64,000 bases of DNA from an uncultured Clostridia bacterium (lineage in GTDB: Bacteria; Bacillota; Clostridia; TANB77; CAG-508): NCBI GenBank assembly GCA_934133005.1, contig CAKPAI010000005.1:1-64000 (forward strand), given 5' to 3'. The notes under the pieces were generated by a model. The model did no database searches, had not been told where the DNA came from, and worked only from the letters and a program-made list of their open reading frames with translations. A program made the translations under genes and the position numbers. Positions 54,554 through 62,092 of this stretch are shown here, piece after piece. The number at the start of each line of letters is the position of its first letter. The first letter of the stretch is position 1.

Positions 54554-57301
54554 ATGGGACTATTTAAAACATATAGCGAAAAAGAAGTAAAAAGAGTAAT
54601 GCCACTAGTTAATAAAATAAATTCACTAGAAGCAGAAATGGAAAAATTAACAGATAGCGAACTTACAGGAAAAACCAACGAGTTTAAAGATAGATTAAAG
54701 AATGGCGAGACACTTGATGAATTACTACCAGAAGCATTTGCTGTTGTACGTGAAGCTTCTAAAAGAGTTTTAGGAATGCGTCATTTTGATGTGCAACTAA
54801 TTGGTGGAATTATACTTCATCAAGGAAGAATTGCTGAGATGAAAACTGGTGAAGGAAAAACACTTGTTGCAACACTTCCAGTTTACTTAAATGCACTTAC
54901 AGGTGAGGGAGTTCATGTTATAACAGTAAATGATTACTTAGCAAAGCGTGATAGCGAATGGATGGGAAATCTTTATAGATTTTTAGGTTTATCAGTTGGA
55001 CTAGTTATAGCTGGAATGAAACCTGCTGAAAAACAAGCTGCTTATGCCTGTGATGTAACTTATGGAACAAACAATGAATTTGGATTTGACTATTTAAGAG
55101 ATAACATGGTTATATATAAAAATCAATTAGTTCAAAGAAAATTAAAATATGCTATCGTGGACGAAATTGATAGTATTTTAATAGATGAAGCAAGAACACC
55201 TCTTATAATTTCTGGAAGAGGAACTCAATCTTCAAATTTATACCAAAAGGCAGATCAATTTGTAAAGAAATTACAAGCTAAAGTTATAATTGAAGAAGAT
55301 GTTAAGGACTTTGAACAAGAAGAAGATAACGAAAAATATGATTACATAGTTGACCTAAAAGCAAAATCTGCGACACTTACACAAAAAGGAATAAAAAAGG
55401 CAGAAGAATTCTTTGGACTTGAAAACTTCAATGATCTAGAAAATTCTGAATTAGTACATGATGTAAATCAAGCTCTTCATGCAAATGGTATAATGAAGAA
55501 AGATAAAGATTATATCGTAAAAGATGGACAAGTTCTAATTGTAGATGAATTCACAGGAAGAATCATGTATGGAAGAAGATATAATAATGGACTTCATCAA
55601 GCAATAGAAGCAAAGGAAAGAGTAAAAGTTAATGATGAGTCAAAAACATTAGCTACAATAACATTCCAAAATTATTTCAGAATGTACGAAAAATTATCTG
55701 GTATGACTGGTACTGCAATGACTGAAGAATCAGAATTTGAAGAAATATACAAATTAGATGTTGTTGAAATTCCAACCAATAAGCCAATGATTAGAAAAGA
55801 TTTACCAGATATAATTTACAAAAATGAAAATGTAAAATTTAAAGCTGTTATAGATGATGTTGCTAAAGCTCATGCAAAAGGACAACCAGTATTAATTGGT
55901 ACAGTTTCTATTGATAAATCAGAAAAATTAAGCAAGATGCTTGATAAGGTAGGACTAAAACACGAAGTGTTGAATGCAAAATACCATGAAAAAGAAGCGC
56001 AAATTATAGCTCAAGCAGGAAAATATGGAGCTATCACAATTGCTACAAACATGGCAGGACGTGGTACTGATATCATGCTTGGAGGAAATAGTGAATATTT
56101 AGCAAAAGAAGAAATGAGAAAGCTAAAGTATTCAGATGAAGAAATTGAAGAAGCTGCAGCTCATAATGAAACTACAAATAAAGACGTACTAGCGGCAAGA
56201 GAAAAATTCAATGAATTAGAGAAAAAATATTTAGCTCAAATAAAAGATGAAAAACAAAAAGTTATTGATGCAGGTGGTCTAAAAATAATAGGAACACAAC
56301 GTCATGAATCAAGAAGAATTGATAATCAGCTTCGTGGAAGAAGTGGTCGTCAAGGTGACCCAGGAGAGTCAAGATTCTATATTGGTTTAGATGATGATTT
56401 AATGAAAATCTTCGGTGGAGATATAATAACTAAAGTATATAATACTCTAGGAGCTGCAGAAGATATGCCAATTGAATCAAGAGCAATTTCAAGAGCAGTT
56501 GAAGGTGCTCAAAAGAAAGTCGAAGGAAGAAACTTTAGCATAAGAAAGAACGTTCTTCAATATGATGATGTAATGAATGTTCAAAGAACAGTTATTTATG
56601 CACAAAGAAGAGATGTTTTAGATGGAAAAGATCTAAAAGAAAACATCCTAAAAATGATAGATTCAGCTATTGAAATAGTTGTAGACTCACATATTGTTGA
56701 TGATGGAGAAGTAAATAGAGAGGTTCTAGCTCAAGATTTACAAACAACTTTCGGATTAACAAATATAGATTCACTAAAAGCTGAAAAATTTGACAAAGAT
56801 ATTGTAATTGATGAACTTATAGCAAAAGCTCACGAAATATATGAAGCAAAAGAGCAAGAAATCGGTTCGGATAACATAAGAGAACTAGAAAGAATAGTAA
56901 TGCTTAAAGTTGTTGACCAAAAATGGATGGATCATATCGACAACATGGACGAATTAAAGAAAGGTATTGGATTACAAGGATATGGACAAAAAGATCCAGT
57001 TGTTCAATACAGACTTGAGGGAACAGAAATGTTTGACGAAATGATTGAAGATATTAGAACTGATGTTGCAAAAATCATGTTAAACTTACGTAAACAAGAA
57101 GGTCCTGTTCAAAGAACAGAGGTAACTAGAGTAACTGGTGCTGGACTAGAAGATACAGCTATCAACTTAGTTGATGGAAAAATATCAGAAAAAGAAGGCG
57201 GAATGAACAAGACAGTTGTAAATGATGAACCAAAAATCGGTAGAAATGATCCTTGCCCTTGTGGTTCGGGTAAAAAGTATAAGAACTGTTGCGGAAAGTA
57301 G
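54554..57301 (+). CDS. secA: preprotein translocase motor ATPase
   Basis: Drives export through SecYEG. MKTGEGKTLVATLPVYL near residue 97 is Walker A, VDEIDSILIDEARTPL the DEAD-type Walker B, and NMAGRGTDIMLGG and QLRGRSGRQGDPG the helicase motifs. The C terminus is the zinc SEC-C motif PCPCGSGKKYKNCCGK. Length is 915 residues. I start at 54554 (GAAAGGA just upstream), not at the TTG at 54536. The coding sequence of the SEC-C end is repeated at 60562, about 3.3 kb downstream, showing that an element has integrated here and supplied a replacement 3' end. The C-terminal 11 residues may therefore be element-derived. Confidence 0.96.
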   Translation: MGLFKTYSEKEVKRVMPLVNKINSLEAEMEKLTDSELTGKTNEFKDRLKNGETLDELLPEAFAVVREASKRVLGMRHFDVQLIGGIILHQGRIAEMKTGEGKTLVATLPVYLNALTGEGVHVITVNDYLAKRDSEWMGNLYRFLGLSVGLVIAGMKPAEKQAAYACDVTYGTNNEFGFDYLRDNMVIYKNQLVQRKLKYAIVDEIDSILIDEARTPLIISGRGTQSSNLYQKADQFVKKLQAKVIIEEDVKDFEQEEDNEKYDYIVDLKAKSATLTQKGIKKAEEFFGLENFNDLENSELVHDVNQALHANGIMKKDKDYIVKDGQVLIVDEFTGRIMYGRRYNNGLHQAIEAKERVKVNDESKTLATITFQNYFRMYEKLSGMTGTAMTEESEFEEIYKLDVVEIPTNKPMIRKDLPDIIYKNENVKFKAVIDDVAKAHAKGQPVLIGTVSIDKSEKLSKMLDKVGLKHEVLNAKYHEKEAQIIAQAGKYGAITIATNMAGRGTDIMLGGNSEYLAKEEMRKLKYSDEEIEEAAAHNETTNKDVLAAREKFNELEKKYLAQIKDEKQKVIDAGGLKIIGTQRHESRRIDNQLRGRSGRQGDPGESRFYIGLDDDLMKIFGGDIITKVYNTLGAAEDMPIESRAISRAVEGAQKKVEGRNFSIRKNVLQYDDVMNVQRTVIYAQRRDVLDGKDLKENILKMIDSAIEIVVDSHIVDDGEVNREVLAQDLQTTFGLTNIDSLKAEKFDKDIVIDELIAKAHEIYEAKEQEIGSDNIRELERIVMLKVVDQKWMDHIDNMDELKKGIGLQGYGQKDPVVQYRLEGTEMFDEMIEDIRTDVAKIMLNLRKQEGPVQRTEVTRVTGAGLEDTAINLVDGKISEKEGGMNKTVVNDEPKIGRNDPCPCGSGKKYKNCCGK

Positions 57302-57315
57302 CATAAAATAAGGAA
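57260..57315 (+). repeat. left attachment repeat in the secA 3' end
   Basis: secA-coding copy of the repeat, followed by TAGCATAAAATAAGG. It matches 60562-60624 with a few substitutions and one small indel. The 17 bases at 57272-57288 are identical to 60574-60590. Confidence 0.8.
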
Positions 57316-57394
57316 AAAGTTGAAATAAAAAAGGTAACAAATTTATTGTTTGTCAACCAATAAATAAAAATGTGGACAAAATCCATTGAAATTC

Positions 57395-57432
57395 AAGGAT
57401 GTCAGCAAAATAAAATTTGTTGACATCCTTTT
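57395..57432 (+). terminator. terminator downstream of secA inside the element
   Basis: AAGGATGTCAGCAAA pairs with TTTGTTGACATCCTT (one G-T pair) and T residues follow. It separates secA from the element's first gene. Confidence 0.8.
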
Positions 57433-57459
57433 AGTTGTTAATTAAAGGAGTGAATGTTA

Positions 57460-58275
57460 ATGAAAATGCTGGAAGTTCTAAAAGCTAATTCTCAAATACT
57501 AAATGCAAAGCTGGAATCTAGTAGATTATATGAACATAATGGTTTGAAAGGAACTTGTAGAGAGGAAGACTTGATTAATGTAATTAGAGATTGTATTCCA
57601 GAATGTTATGGTATGAAATCTGGACAAATTTTTAGTGATAATGATAAAATGAGTAAACAAATTTATGTTGTAATATACGATAATGTTTTTTCAAATTATT
57701 TTAAAAAAGATTCATCATCCTATTTATTTCCATGTGAGTCAGTATATGGTAGTATTGAGGTAAAAACAATTTTAGACGAAAAGAGTTTTAAAGAAGCTAT
57801 TGAAAACATAAAATCAGTAAGAGAACTCAAAAGAGAAAAATCAACTTGTTTGGATATAACTCCATTAAGGCATTTAGATTTAAGTAAAAGTACTTTTAGA
57901 TATAATGAAACTCGAACTAATGAATATCTAAATATCATTTTTGCATACGATTCAGTTAGTGAAAAGACTTTAACTGAATATATTCAAAAATTGGAAGGTG
58001 ATTATGACTTATTGCCTACTTTTATATATGTTCATAAAAAAGGAATTATATTTACTAAAGTTAATGTTGAAAATGATATATCATATTTAGGAATGAATCA
58101 TTCAATAAATAATAATTATACATTATCCAAATATGGAGAAGATGGATTAACAGCATTTTTTATATTATTAAATGCAATGTTAGAACAAATACAGTTGAAA
58201 TCAATTGATTATTCTTGTTTATGCAATAATAAGCTTGACGAAATAAAAAAAGATAATGATATTTTAATAAAGTGA
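57460..58275 (+). CDS. DUF6602-like nuclease-fold protein, putative defence cargo
   Basis: About 271 residues. CREEDLINVIRDCIPECYGMKSG, KQIYVVIYD, and ESVYGSIEVKT follow the order seen in DUF6602 proteins, where the Asp of the S-x-Q-x-D-x2-x2-Y-D stretch and E-V-K suggest a restriction-endonuclease-like active site. In this copy the first Asp position appears as Tyr (QIYVVIYD), so activity is uncertain. No membrane helix is present. AAGGAG at 57445-57450 fits the ATG at 57460 better than the one at 57454. It is the first gene of the secA element, and a hairpin follows it. A role in phage defence is inferred from the family's usual settings. Confidence 0.6.
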   Translation: MKMLEVLKANSQILNAKLESSRLYEHNGLKGTCREEDLINVIRDCIPECYGMKSGQIFSDNDKMSKQIYVVIYDNVFSNYFKKDSSSYLFPCESVYGSIEVKTILDEKSFKEAIENIKSVRELKREKSTCLDITPLRHLDLSKSTFRYNETRTNEYLNIIFAYDSVSEKTLTEYIQKLEGDYDLLPTFIYVHKKGIIFTKVNVENDISYLGMNHSINNNYTLSKYGEDGLTAFFILLNAMLEQIQLKSIDYSCLCNNKLDEIKKDNDILIK

Positions 58276-58281
58276 TATTTC

Positions 58282-58307
58282 AAGGTGGCTAGAATGCTAC
58301 CTTTTTT
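58282..58307 (+). terminator. terminator after the DUF6602-like gene
   Basis: AAGGTGGC and GCTACCTT pair around TAGAAT, followed by T residues. Confidence 0.7.
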
Positions 58308-58351
58308 ATATTGTAAAATAATAATGCTCAATAAGAAAGGAAGATGATAAA

Positions 58352-59586
58352 ATGATCAGTATAAGAAAAAGGGGCAAAGTATATCAATATTGTTTTGAAG
58401 CAGGGAAGGTAAATGGAAAGAGAAAGCAAATAACCAAAAGTGGTTTTAAAACAAAAAATGAAGCATATATAGCGGGACAAAAAGAATACGATGAATACAT
58501 AAATGGAGTAACTAATATAGAGTGTAACATGTTGTATGGAGATTATTTAGATTATTGGATGAAAGAATATTTTGAAATAAACTATAAATATTCTACGGCA
58601 AAGAGATATAAAGAAGCTTTTAGTAATATTAAAAAGGAATTAGGTAATTACAAGTTATCAGTTTTAACACCATATATTCTAAATCAGGCGTTATTAAAGT
58701 TATATCAAACATCTGGTACAAGGGATGCATTAAAAAATTATCAAAAGGTTATTAAGAGTTCGTTGAGGGATGCAACTTACTATTTCGGATTTATTAAGAA
58801 TAATCCAGCAGGTGATTTGGAGATACCTAGAGTATTATCATTTGAATTAAAAAAAACAATATAGGTCACATCTATACTAAAGAAGAAATAGAAATAATTT
58901 TAGACAGGTTTAAGAATAACAAAGTTTTTGTATGTGCGTTTTTAACTGCTTGCTATACGGGAATGAGAACTGGTGAAGTATTTGCTTTAACTTGGGATGA
59001 TATTGATTTAGAAAATAGAATAATAAAAATTAATAAGACGGTTTATGCAAAAGATAAAGAAGAAAATGGCAGATGGTATTTAGGTACTGCTAAAACAATA
59101 GGTAGTCATAGGGAAGTTTATATTTGTGATACCTTATATTCATTTTTATTGAAATATAAAGTATTACAAAATAATTATAAGAAAGAATTTGATAAAAATT
59201 ATAAATACTATACTTTAAAAGAAGTTAAAAATAAGTATGGTAAGTTAGTAGAATATAAAATTATAAAAGATAATTCTAAACGCAATAGAGTAGAAATGGT
59301 GTTTACTAGAAAAGATGGAACTTATTCAGGAACTGATATTATTAGATATCCATTTAGAATAATTCATCATGAATTAGGATTTCAATGTAGATTTTATGAT
59401 TTAAGAGGGAGCTTTGCTACTATTAGTTTAAGAGGCGGGTGTGAAATAAAAAATATTGCAGAGGTGTTAGGGCATAAAAGAATAGAAACTACCGAAAAAT
59501 ATTATATTTCAAGTACAAGCGAAGATAAGAAAGAAGTTGAAGAAATATTTGAAATGAACATTAAATTAGAAAATAAAATGATATAA
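58352..59586 (+). CDS. tyrosine recombinase (integrase), -1 frameshift at an A run
   Basis: Site-specific recombinase expected to move the secA element. The N-terminal part has an Arm-type strand region (IRKRGKVYQYCFEAGKVNGK) and a SAM-like core-binding domain (about 60-165). The catalytic part has TGMRTGEVFALTWDDID (Arg), FYDLRGSFATISLRGG (replacing the H-x-x-R box: L-R-G) and LGHKRIETTEKYY (His and the nucleophile Tyr). Frame 0 stops at 58864, just after a run of eight A at 58849-58856. A -1 step there joins the halves into 411 residues. The slip site reads A AAA AAA, so both programmed shifting and a disabling indel are possible. FYDLRGSF has Gly where active enzymes have His or Arg partners, which may weaken it. 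Confidence 0.8.
58849..58856 (+). other. slippery A8 run, -1 frameshift or indel in the integrase
   Basis: TTA AAA AAA ACA ATA TAG in frame 0. Slipping back one base gives AAC AAT ATA GGT and opens the catalytic domain. No clear stimulatory stem or Shine-Dalgarno-like motif is seen nearby. Confidence 0.5.
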
Positions 59587-59613
59587 TAATAAATAATAAA
59601 GGAGGAAAAAATA

Positions 59614-60333
59614 ATGGATTTAAACTATAACGTTTTTGTTAATAAAACAAAAATAATGTTGAAAACTATAAAAAAGGAATATGAAATAATAATTCAAAAT
59701 TATAGTGAAGAGAAAATTATCAAAAAATCATATTCAATTAAATCTAGAGATTCCTTAAATAATAAAGAAAAAGAGTATGCTGATTCAATATTAGAACAAT
59801 TTTTTGAACCATCGTTAAAACAAATATCAATATTAATCGATAGTGGAATAATATCATGGGATAGTGCTATCGAACCAATAAGTTTAAATGATATAAATAA
59901 GGATATTAAGGATTTTAAACACCTTATATATGAAAGTTGGGAAAAATTATATGTATATAAACATATTAAATATGATTTGATTATGAGTTTTATAATTCAA
60001 ATATATTTATTTACCGAAAAGGAAATAGCAATGTTTTTAAACCAAAAATACAAAAGTGAAAATTTAAATACAATGTTTTCATGTATAAATGTGATTGAAA
60101 AAGAAGGAAAATACATAGACAAAGATATTAAAACTAAAATAGATATGTACAGAAACATTATCAATGTTTATAAACATGGAAAAGGTAAAAGCTTTGATGA
60201 GTTAAAAGAGAAAAATTGTTATGTTTTAAATTCTTGTTATGACTCGAACGATTTATCATTTGTATTTAATTTAAAATTTGTTTCATTTGAAGAACTGTAT
60301 AATACTCTAATTAATTTTATTAATGAGTTGTAA
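59614..60333 (+). CDS. HEPN-like protein, putative defence cargo
   Basis: 239 residues, mostly helical by reading, no membrane helix. Near residue 185-200 is MYRNIINVYKHGKGKSFDEL, an R-N...K-H-G pattern resembling the RN(x)nH active site of HEPN ribonucleases and of the HEPN-like 'NxxKHG' families found in defence neighbourhoods. The N-terminal two thirds match nothing I recognise. An AAGGAGG site precedes the start. It is the last gene of the secA element and directly follows the integrase. An abortive-infection-type function is inferred from the motif and company, and is not shown. Confidence 0.5.
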   Translation: MDLNYNVFVNKTKIMLKTIKKEYEIIIQNYSEEKIIKKSYSIKSRDSLNNKEKEYADSILEQFFEPSLKQISILIDSGIISWDSAIEPISLNDINKDIKDFKHLIYESWEKLYVYKHIKYDLIMSFIIQIYLFTEKEIAMFLNQKYKSENLNTMFSCINVIEKEGKYIDKDIKTKIDMYRNIINVYKHGKGKSFDELKEKNCYVLNSCYDSNDLSFVFNLKFVSFEELYNTLINFINEL

Positions 60334-60400
60334 TTAATATTTAATCTAATTATATGTTTGATGATATATCAAATTATGATATAATATCATTGTGAACGGA

Positions 60401-60417
60401 TGTGGACAATGTCCACA
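60401..60417. repeat. palindrome TGTGGAC-AAT-GTCCACA near the right element end
   Basis: Perfect 7-base arms. Its TGTGGACAA half recurs at 57371-57379, inside the left end, which suits an integrase or directionality-factor binding site. Confidence 0.5.
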
Positions 60418-60561
60418 ATATGTACACGTTAGAGAAATACTTATAGTACAGGTAATATCATAAATACAAATAATATAGATGTTACCTAGTCTGATAAACA
60501 AGGAAATACGAATAATACTATAAGTATAAATAATACTGATAATATGGGAGTATCCACTACA

Positions 60562-60624
60562 TGTGGTTCGGGAAAAAAGTATAAGAACTGCTGTGGAAAG
60601 AATGCATAAGATAAGAGAAAGCTA
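60562..60624 (+). repeat. right attachment repeat, relic of the original secA 3' end
   Basis: Encodes C-G-S-G-K-K-Y-K-N-C-C-G-K-N-A then TAA in frame, but lacks the preceding P-C-P and the rest of secA, so it is a remnant. It differs from the left copy mostly at synonymous positions. Confidence 0.8.
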
Positions 60625-60661
60625 AAAAATTGTCTAAAGAGGAGAAAGGCTAGGTGGTTAT

Positions 60662-61219
60662 ATGAAAAAAATAATAATTATACTAGCAATTATAATAGTT
60701 GCAGTAGTTGGAACAATGTATTTGATTGACTCCATTAAGATGAAAAATGGTGAGAAAGTGGTATTTGGAACTTGGGGTAAAAAATATTTAGCAATAGTAA
60801 AGACAAACCAAAATGAAAATGTAATAAAAGAAGAAAGATATTCTAAAACAATTGAAAATACTACAATAGAACTAGATATTCCAAGTGAGTGGAATTATAA
60901 AGAAATGAAAGTATCAGAAAACGATAATTATAACTATGCTTTAAAACTTTATAAAGACGACGAAGAACAGTATGCAATGATATATTTTTACAAAGAAAAA
61001 TTTGGAGTTTGTGGTACCGAAAGAACATCAAAAAATATAACTTTGAATAATGGAAACGAAGTTGTTGTTGGATATCATTCAGGTGATGAAACATGGAAAG
61101 ACATTATTATAGGTACAAACAAGAACATTGTAGTAATTAATCAAAATCTACAAAAAAATACGGCAGATGAAGCATTAGAATTAATAAAAAATATAAACAT
61201 AATAGAATCAGAAGCTTAA
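60662..61219 (+). CDS. membrane-anchored protein, unknown
   Basis: 185 residues. One N-terminal helix (about 3-21, IIIILAIIIVAVVGTMYLI) is followed by an outside domain beginning GEKVVFGTWGKKYLAIV. The rest has strands and a PSEWNYKEMK turn like a PsbP/PrcB-type or DUF-like fold, but I cannot name it. GAGGAGAAAGG at 60640-60650 precedes the ATG. It is the first gene after the right attachment repeat, so it probably originally followed secA. The gene ends against the GC-rich hairpin at 61232-61261. Confidence 0.55.
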   Translation: MKKIIIILAIIIVAVVGTMYLIDSIKMKNGEKVVFGTWGKKYLAIVKTNQNENVIKEERYSKTIENTTIELDIPSEWNYKEMKVSENDNYNYALKLYKDDEEQYAMIYFYKEKFGVCGTERTSKNITLNNGNEVVVGYHSGDETWKDIIIGTNKNIVVINQNLQKNTADEALELIKNINIIESEA

Positions 61220-61231
61220 AATAATAAAGAC

Positions 61232-61261
61232 ATCCCCCGGAGTCAAACGACTCCGGGGGAT
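61232..61261 (-). terminator. terminator of GC-rich gene 4
   Basis: ATCCCCCGGAGT and ACTCCGGGGGAT form a perfect 12-base GC-rich stem. The T-rich side lies to the left, so it suits the minus-strand gene but can also block the + strand gene. Confidence 0.8.
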
Positions 61262-61296
61262 TGGACTCTTACATGAGTGTTAAATGTCGTAATGTT

Positions 61297-61857
61297 TTAC
61301 GCCGCTGTGTGCCAGTTCCAGTTGCTGTAGTCATCAAAATAACATGGGAACTGTGTCTGCTGAGACTGTTGCGATTGCAGGTACGGCGAGGTAAAGTTCA
61401 GAAGATACATTATCTGCTGAATACCAACAGGTCCGACTTCAACGTCAAAACCCGTTTCATTACCGCTGTAAGTTCTTACAACAGTGCTGATGCCGCCAAG
61501 TACTTGATTGGGCATATACGATTGGTCATACTGTTTTCCCTTAATGGAAAAATTGAAGTACAAACCTTCTTTTATATTGCCGTGAATCCGTACTTTCGAT
61601 CCCTGAGCAAACCCGTATTTCTCCCAGCCATTGCTGTCAAGAGGAACCGTGTAGTCGACTTGGTCGACATTGTTTTGGTACCAATTGACGTTTCCGCCAA
61701 GCATGTACATCATTTGTAACATCTGGGTTATGTTAGGTGTAGACTGTTGCACCGGCTGAGTGGAACCGGTAGTGATACCGGCAGTGCCCCCTCCCAAGAT
61801 GGTAGACACCACGTTGAAGAGAAGCGAGATTACGACGACGATCATGTTCATATCCAT
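61297..61857 (-). CDS. GC-rich orphan gene 4, anchored Gln/Asn-rich protein
   Basis: 186 residues. One N-terminal hydrophobic segment (MIVVVISLLFNVVSTILGGG) is followed by a Thr/Gln/Ser-rich linker, a middle beta-rich domain (VDYTVPLDSNGWEKYGFAQG, then VRIHGNIKEGLYFNFS) and a Gln/Trp/Tyr-rich tail (SQQSQQTQFPCYFDD). Unrecognised. Codon use is foreign to the region, with CTG, GGC, TCC and one in-frame CGG (Val-CGG-Ile). It has its own near-consensus promoter and GC-rich terminator, and GGAGG lies 9 bases before the ATG. Placement in the membrane with an exposed domain is inferred from the hydrophobic start. Confidence 0.55.
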   Translation of the reverse strand: MDMNMIVVVISLLFNVVSTILGGGTAGITTGSTQPVQQSTPNITQMLQMMYMLGGNVNWYQNNVDQVDYTVPLDSNGWEKYGFAQGSKVRIHGNIKEGLYFNFSIKGKQYDQSYMPNQVLGGISTVVRTYSGNETGFDVEVGPVGIQQIMYLLNFTSPYLQSQQSQQTQFPCYFDDYSNWNWHTAA

Positions 61858-61917
61858 ATAAATGAACCTCCATTGCTAATGGGTGATGCAAGACAAACGT
61901 CTTGCTCGTACAATTTA

Positions 61918-61946
61918 ATTATACCAGAATTTTGTAAATAAGTCAA
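61918..61946 (-). promoter_or_regulatory. promoter of GC-rich gene 4
   Basis: On the minus strand TTGACT (61941-61946), 17-base spacer ending TGG, and TATAAT (61918-61923), with an extended -10 feature. A short GCAAGAC/GTCTTGC hairpin lies in the leader. Confidence 0.75.
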
Positions 61947-62092
61947 TTTTGTAAAATTCAGATAATATATGTGTAGTAGATTTTGCCGTTTACTGTATTA
62001 CAATATTTCGAATATTCCTACTTGTAATATTTCTAGACACATGATATAGTAAAATAAGAGGGTAATTTAGTAAAAAAAGAAAGAGGTTTTAC

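Larger units (their letters stand above)
57260..60624 (+). mobile_element. secA-integrated element with tyrosine recombinase
   Basis: A 3.3 kb segment bounded by direct repeats of the secA SEC-C coding end (57260-57315 and 60562-60624). Between the repeats are a DUF6602-like gene, an integrase gene (frameshifted) and a HEPN-like gene. The repeats share TGTGGTTCGGG and a 17-base block AAAAAGTATAAGAACTG exactly. The right copy still encodes C-G-S-G-K-K-Y-K-N-C-C-G-K. TGTGGACAA occurs inside both ends (57371 and 60401) and may be an arm-type site. No conjugation or capsid genes are present. Confidence 0.8.
60334..60661. other. right end of the secA element and gap
   Basis: Contains an inverted repeat around 60362-60390, the palindrome TGTGGAC-AAT-GTCCACA at 60401-60417, a low-complexity AT-rich stretch with repeated AATA/TAAT triplets (60450-60550) and the right attachment repeat at 60562-60624. 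No gene was seen. Confidence 0.6.

Noticed and set aside
60362..60390. AT-rich inverted repeat as a terminator for the HEPN-like gene
   Set aside because: It has no G-C stem and no proper T tract. It may simply be low-complexity sequence at the element end.
61261..61719. Plus-strand ORF of 152 codons opposite GC-rich gene 4
   Set aside because: It is a shadow of the minus-strand gene: no ribosome site, Arg/Val-rich nonsense composition, and the minus-strand frame has promoter, ribosome site and terminator.
38574..61857. GC-rich genes as contaminating or chimeric assembly segments
   Set aside because: Their promoters and flanks are as A+T-rich as the chromosome and join neighbours without disrupting genes at four separate places. 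Chimerism at gene-exact boundaries four times is unlikely, though coverage would settle it.
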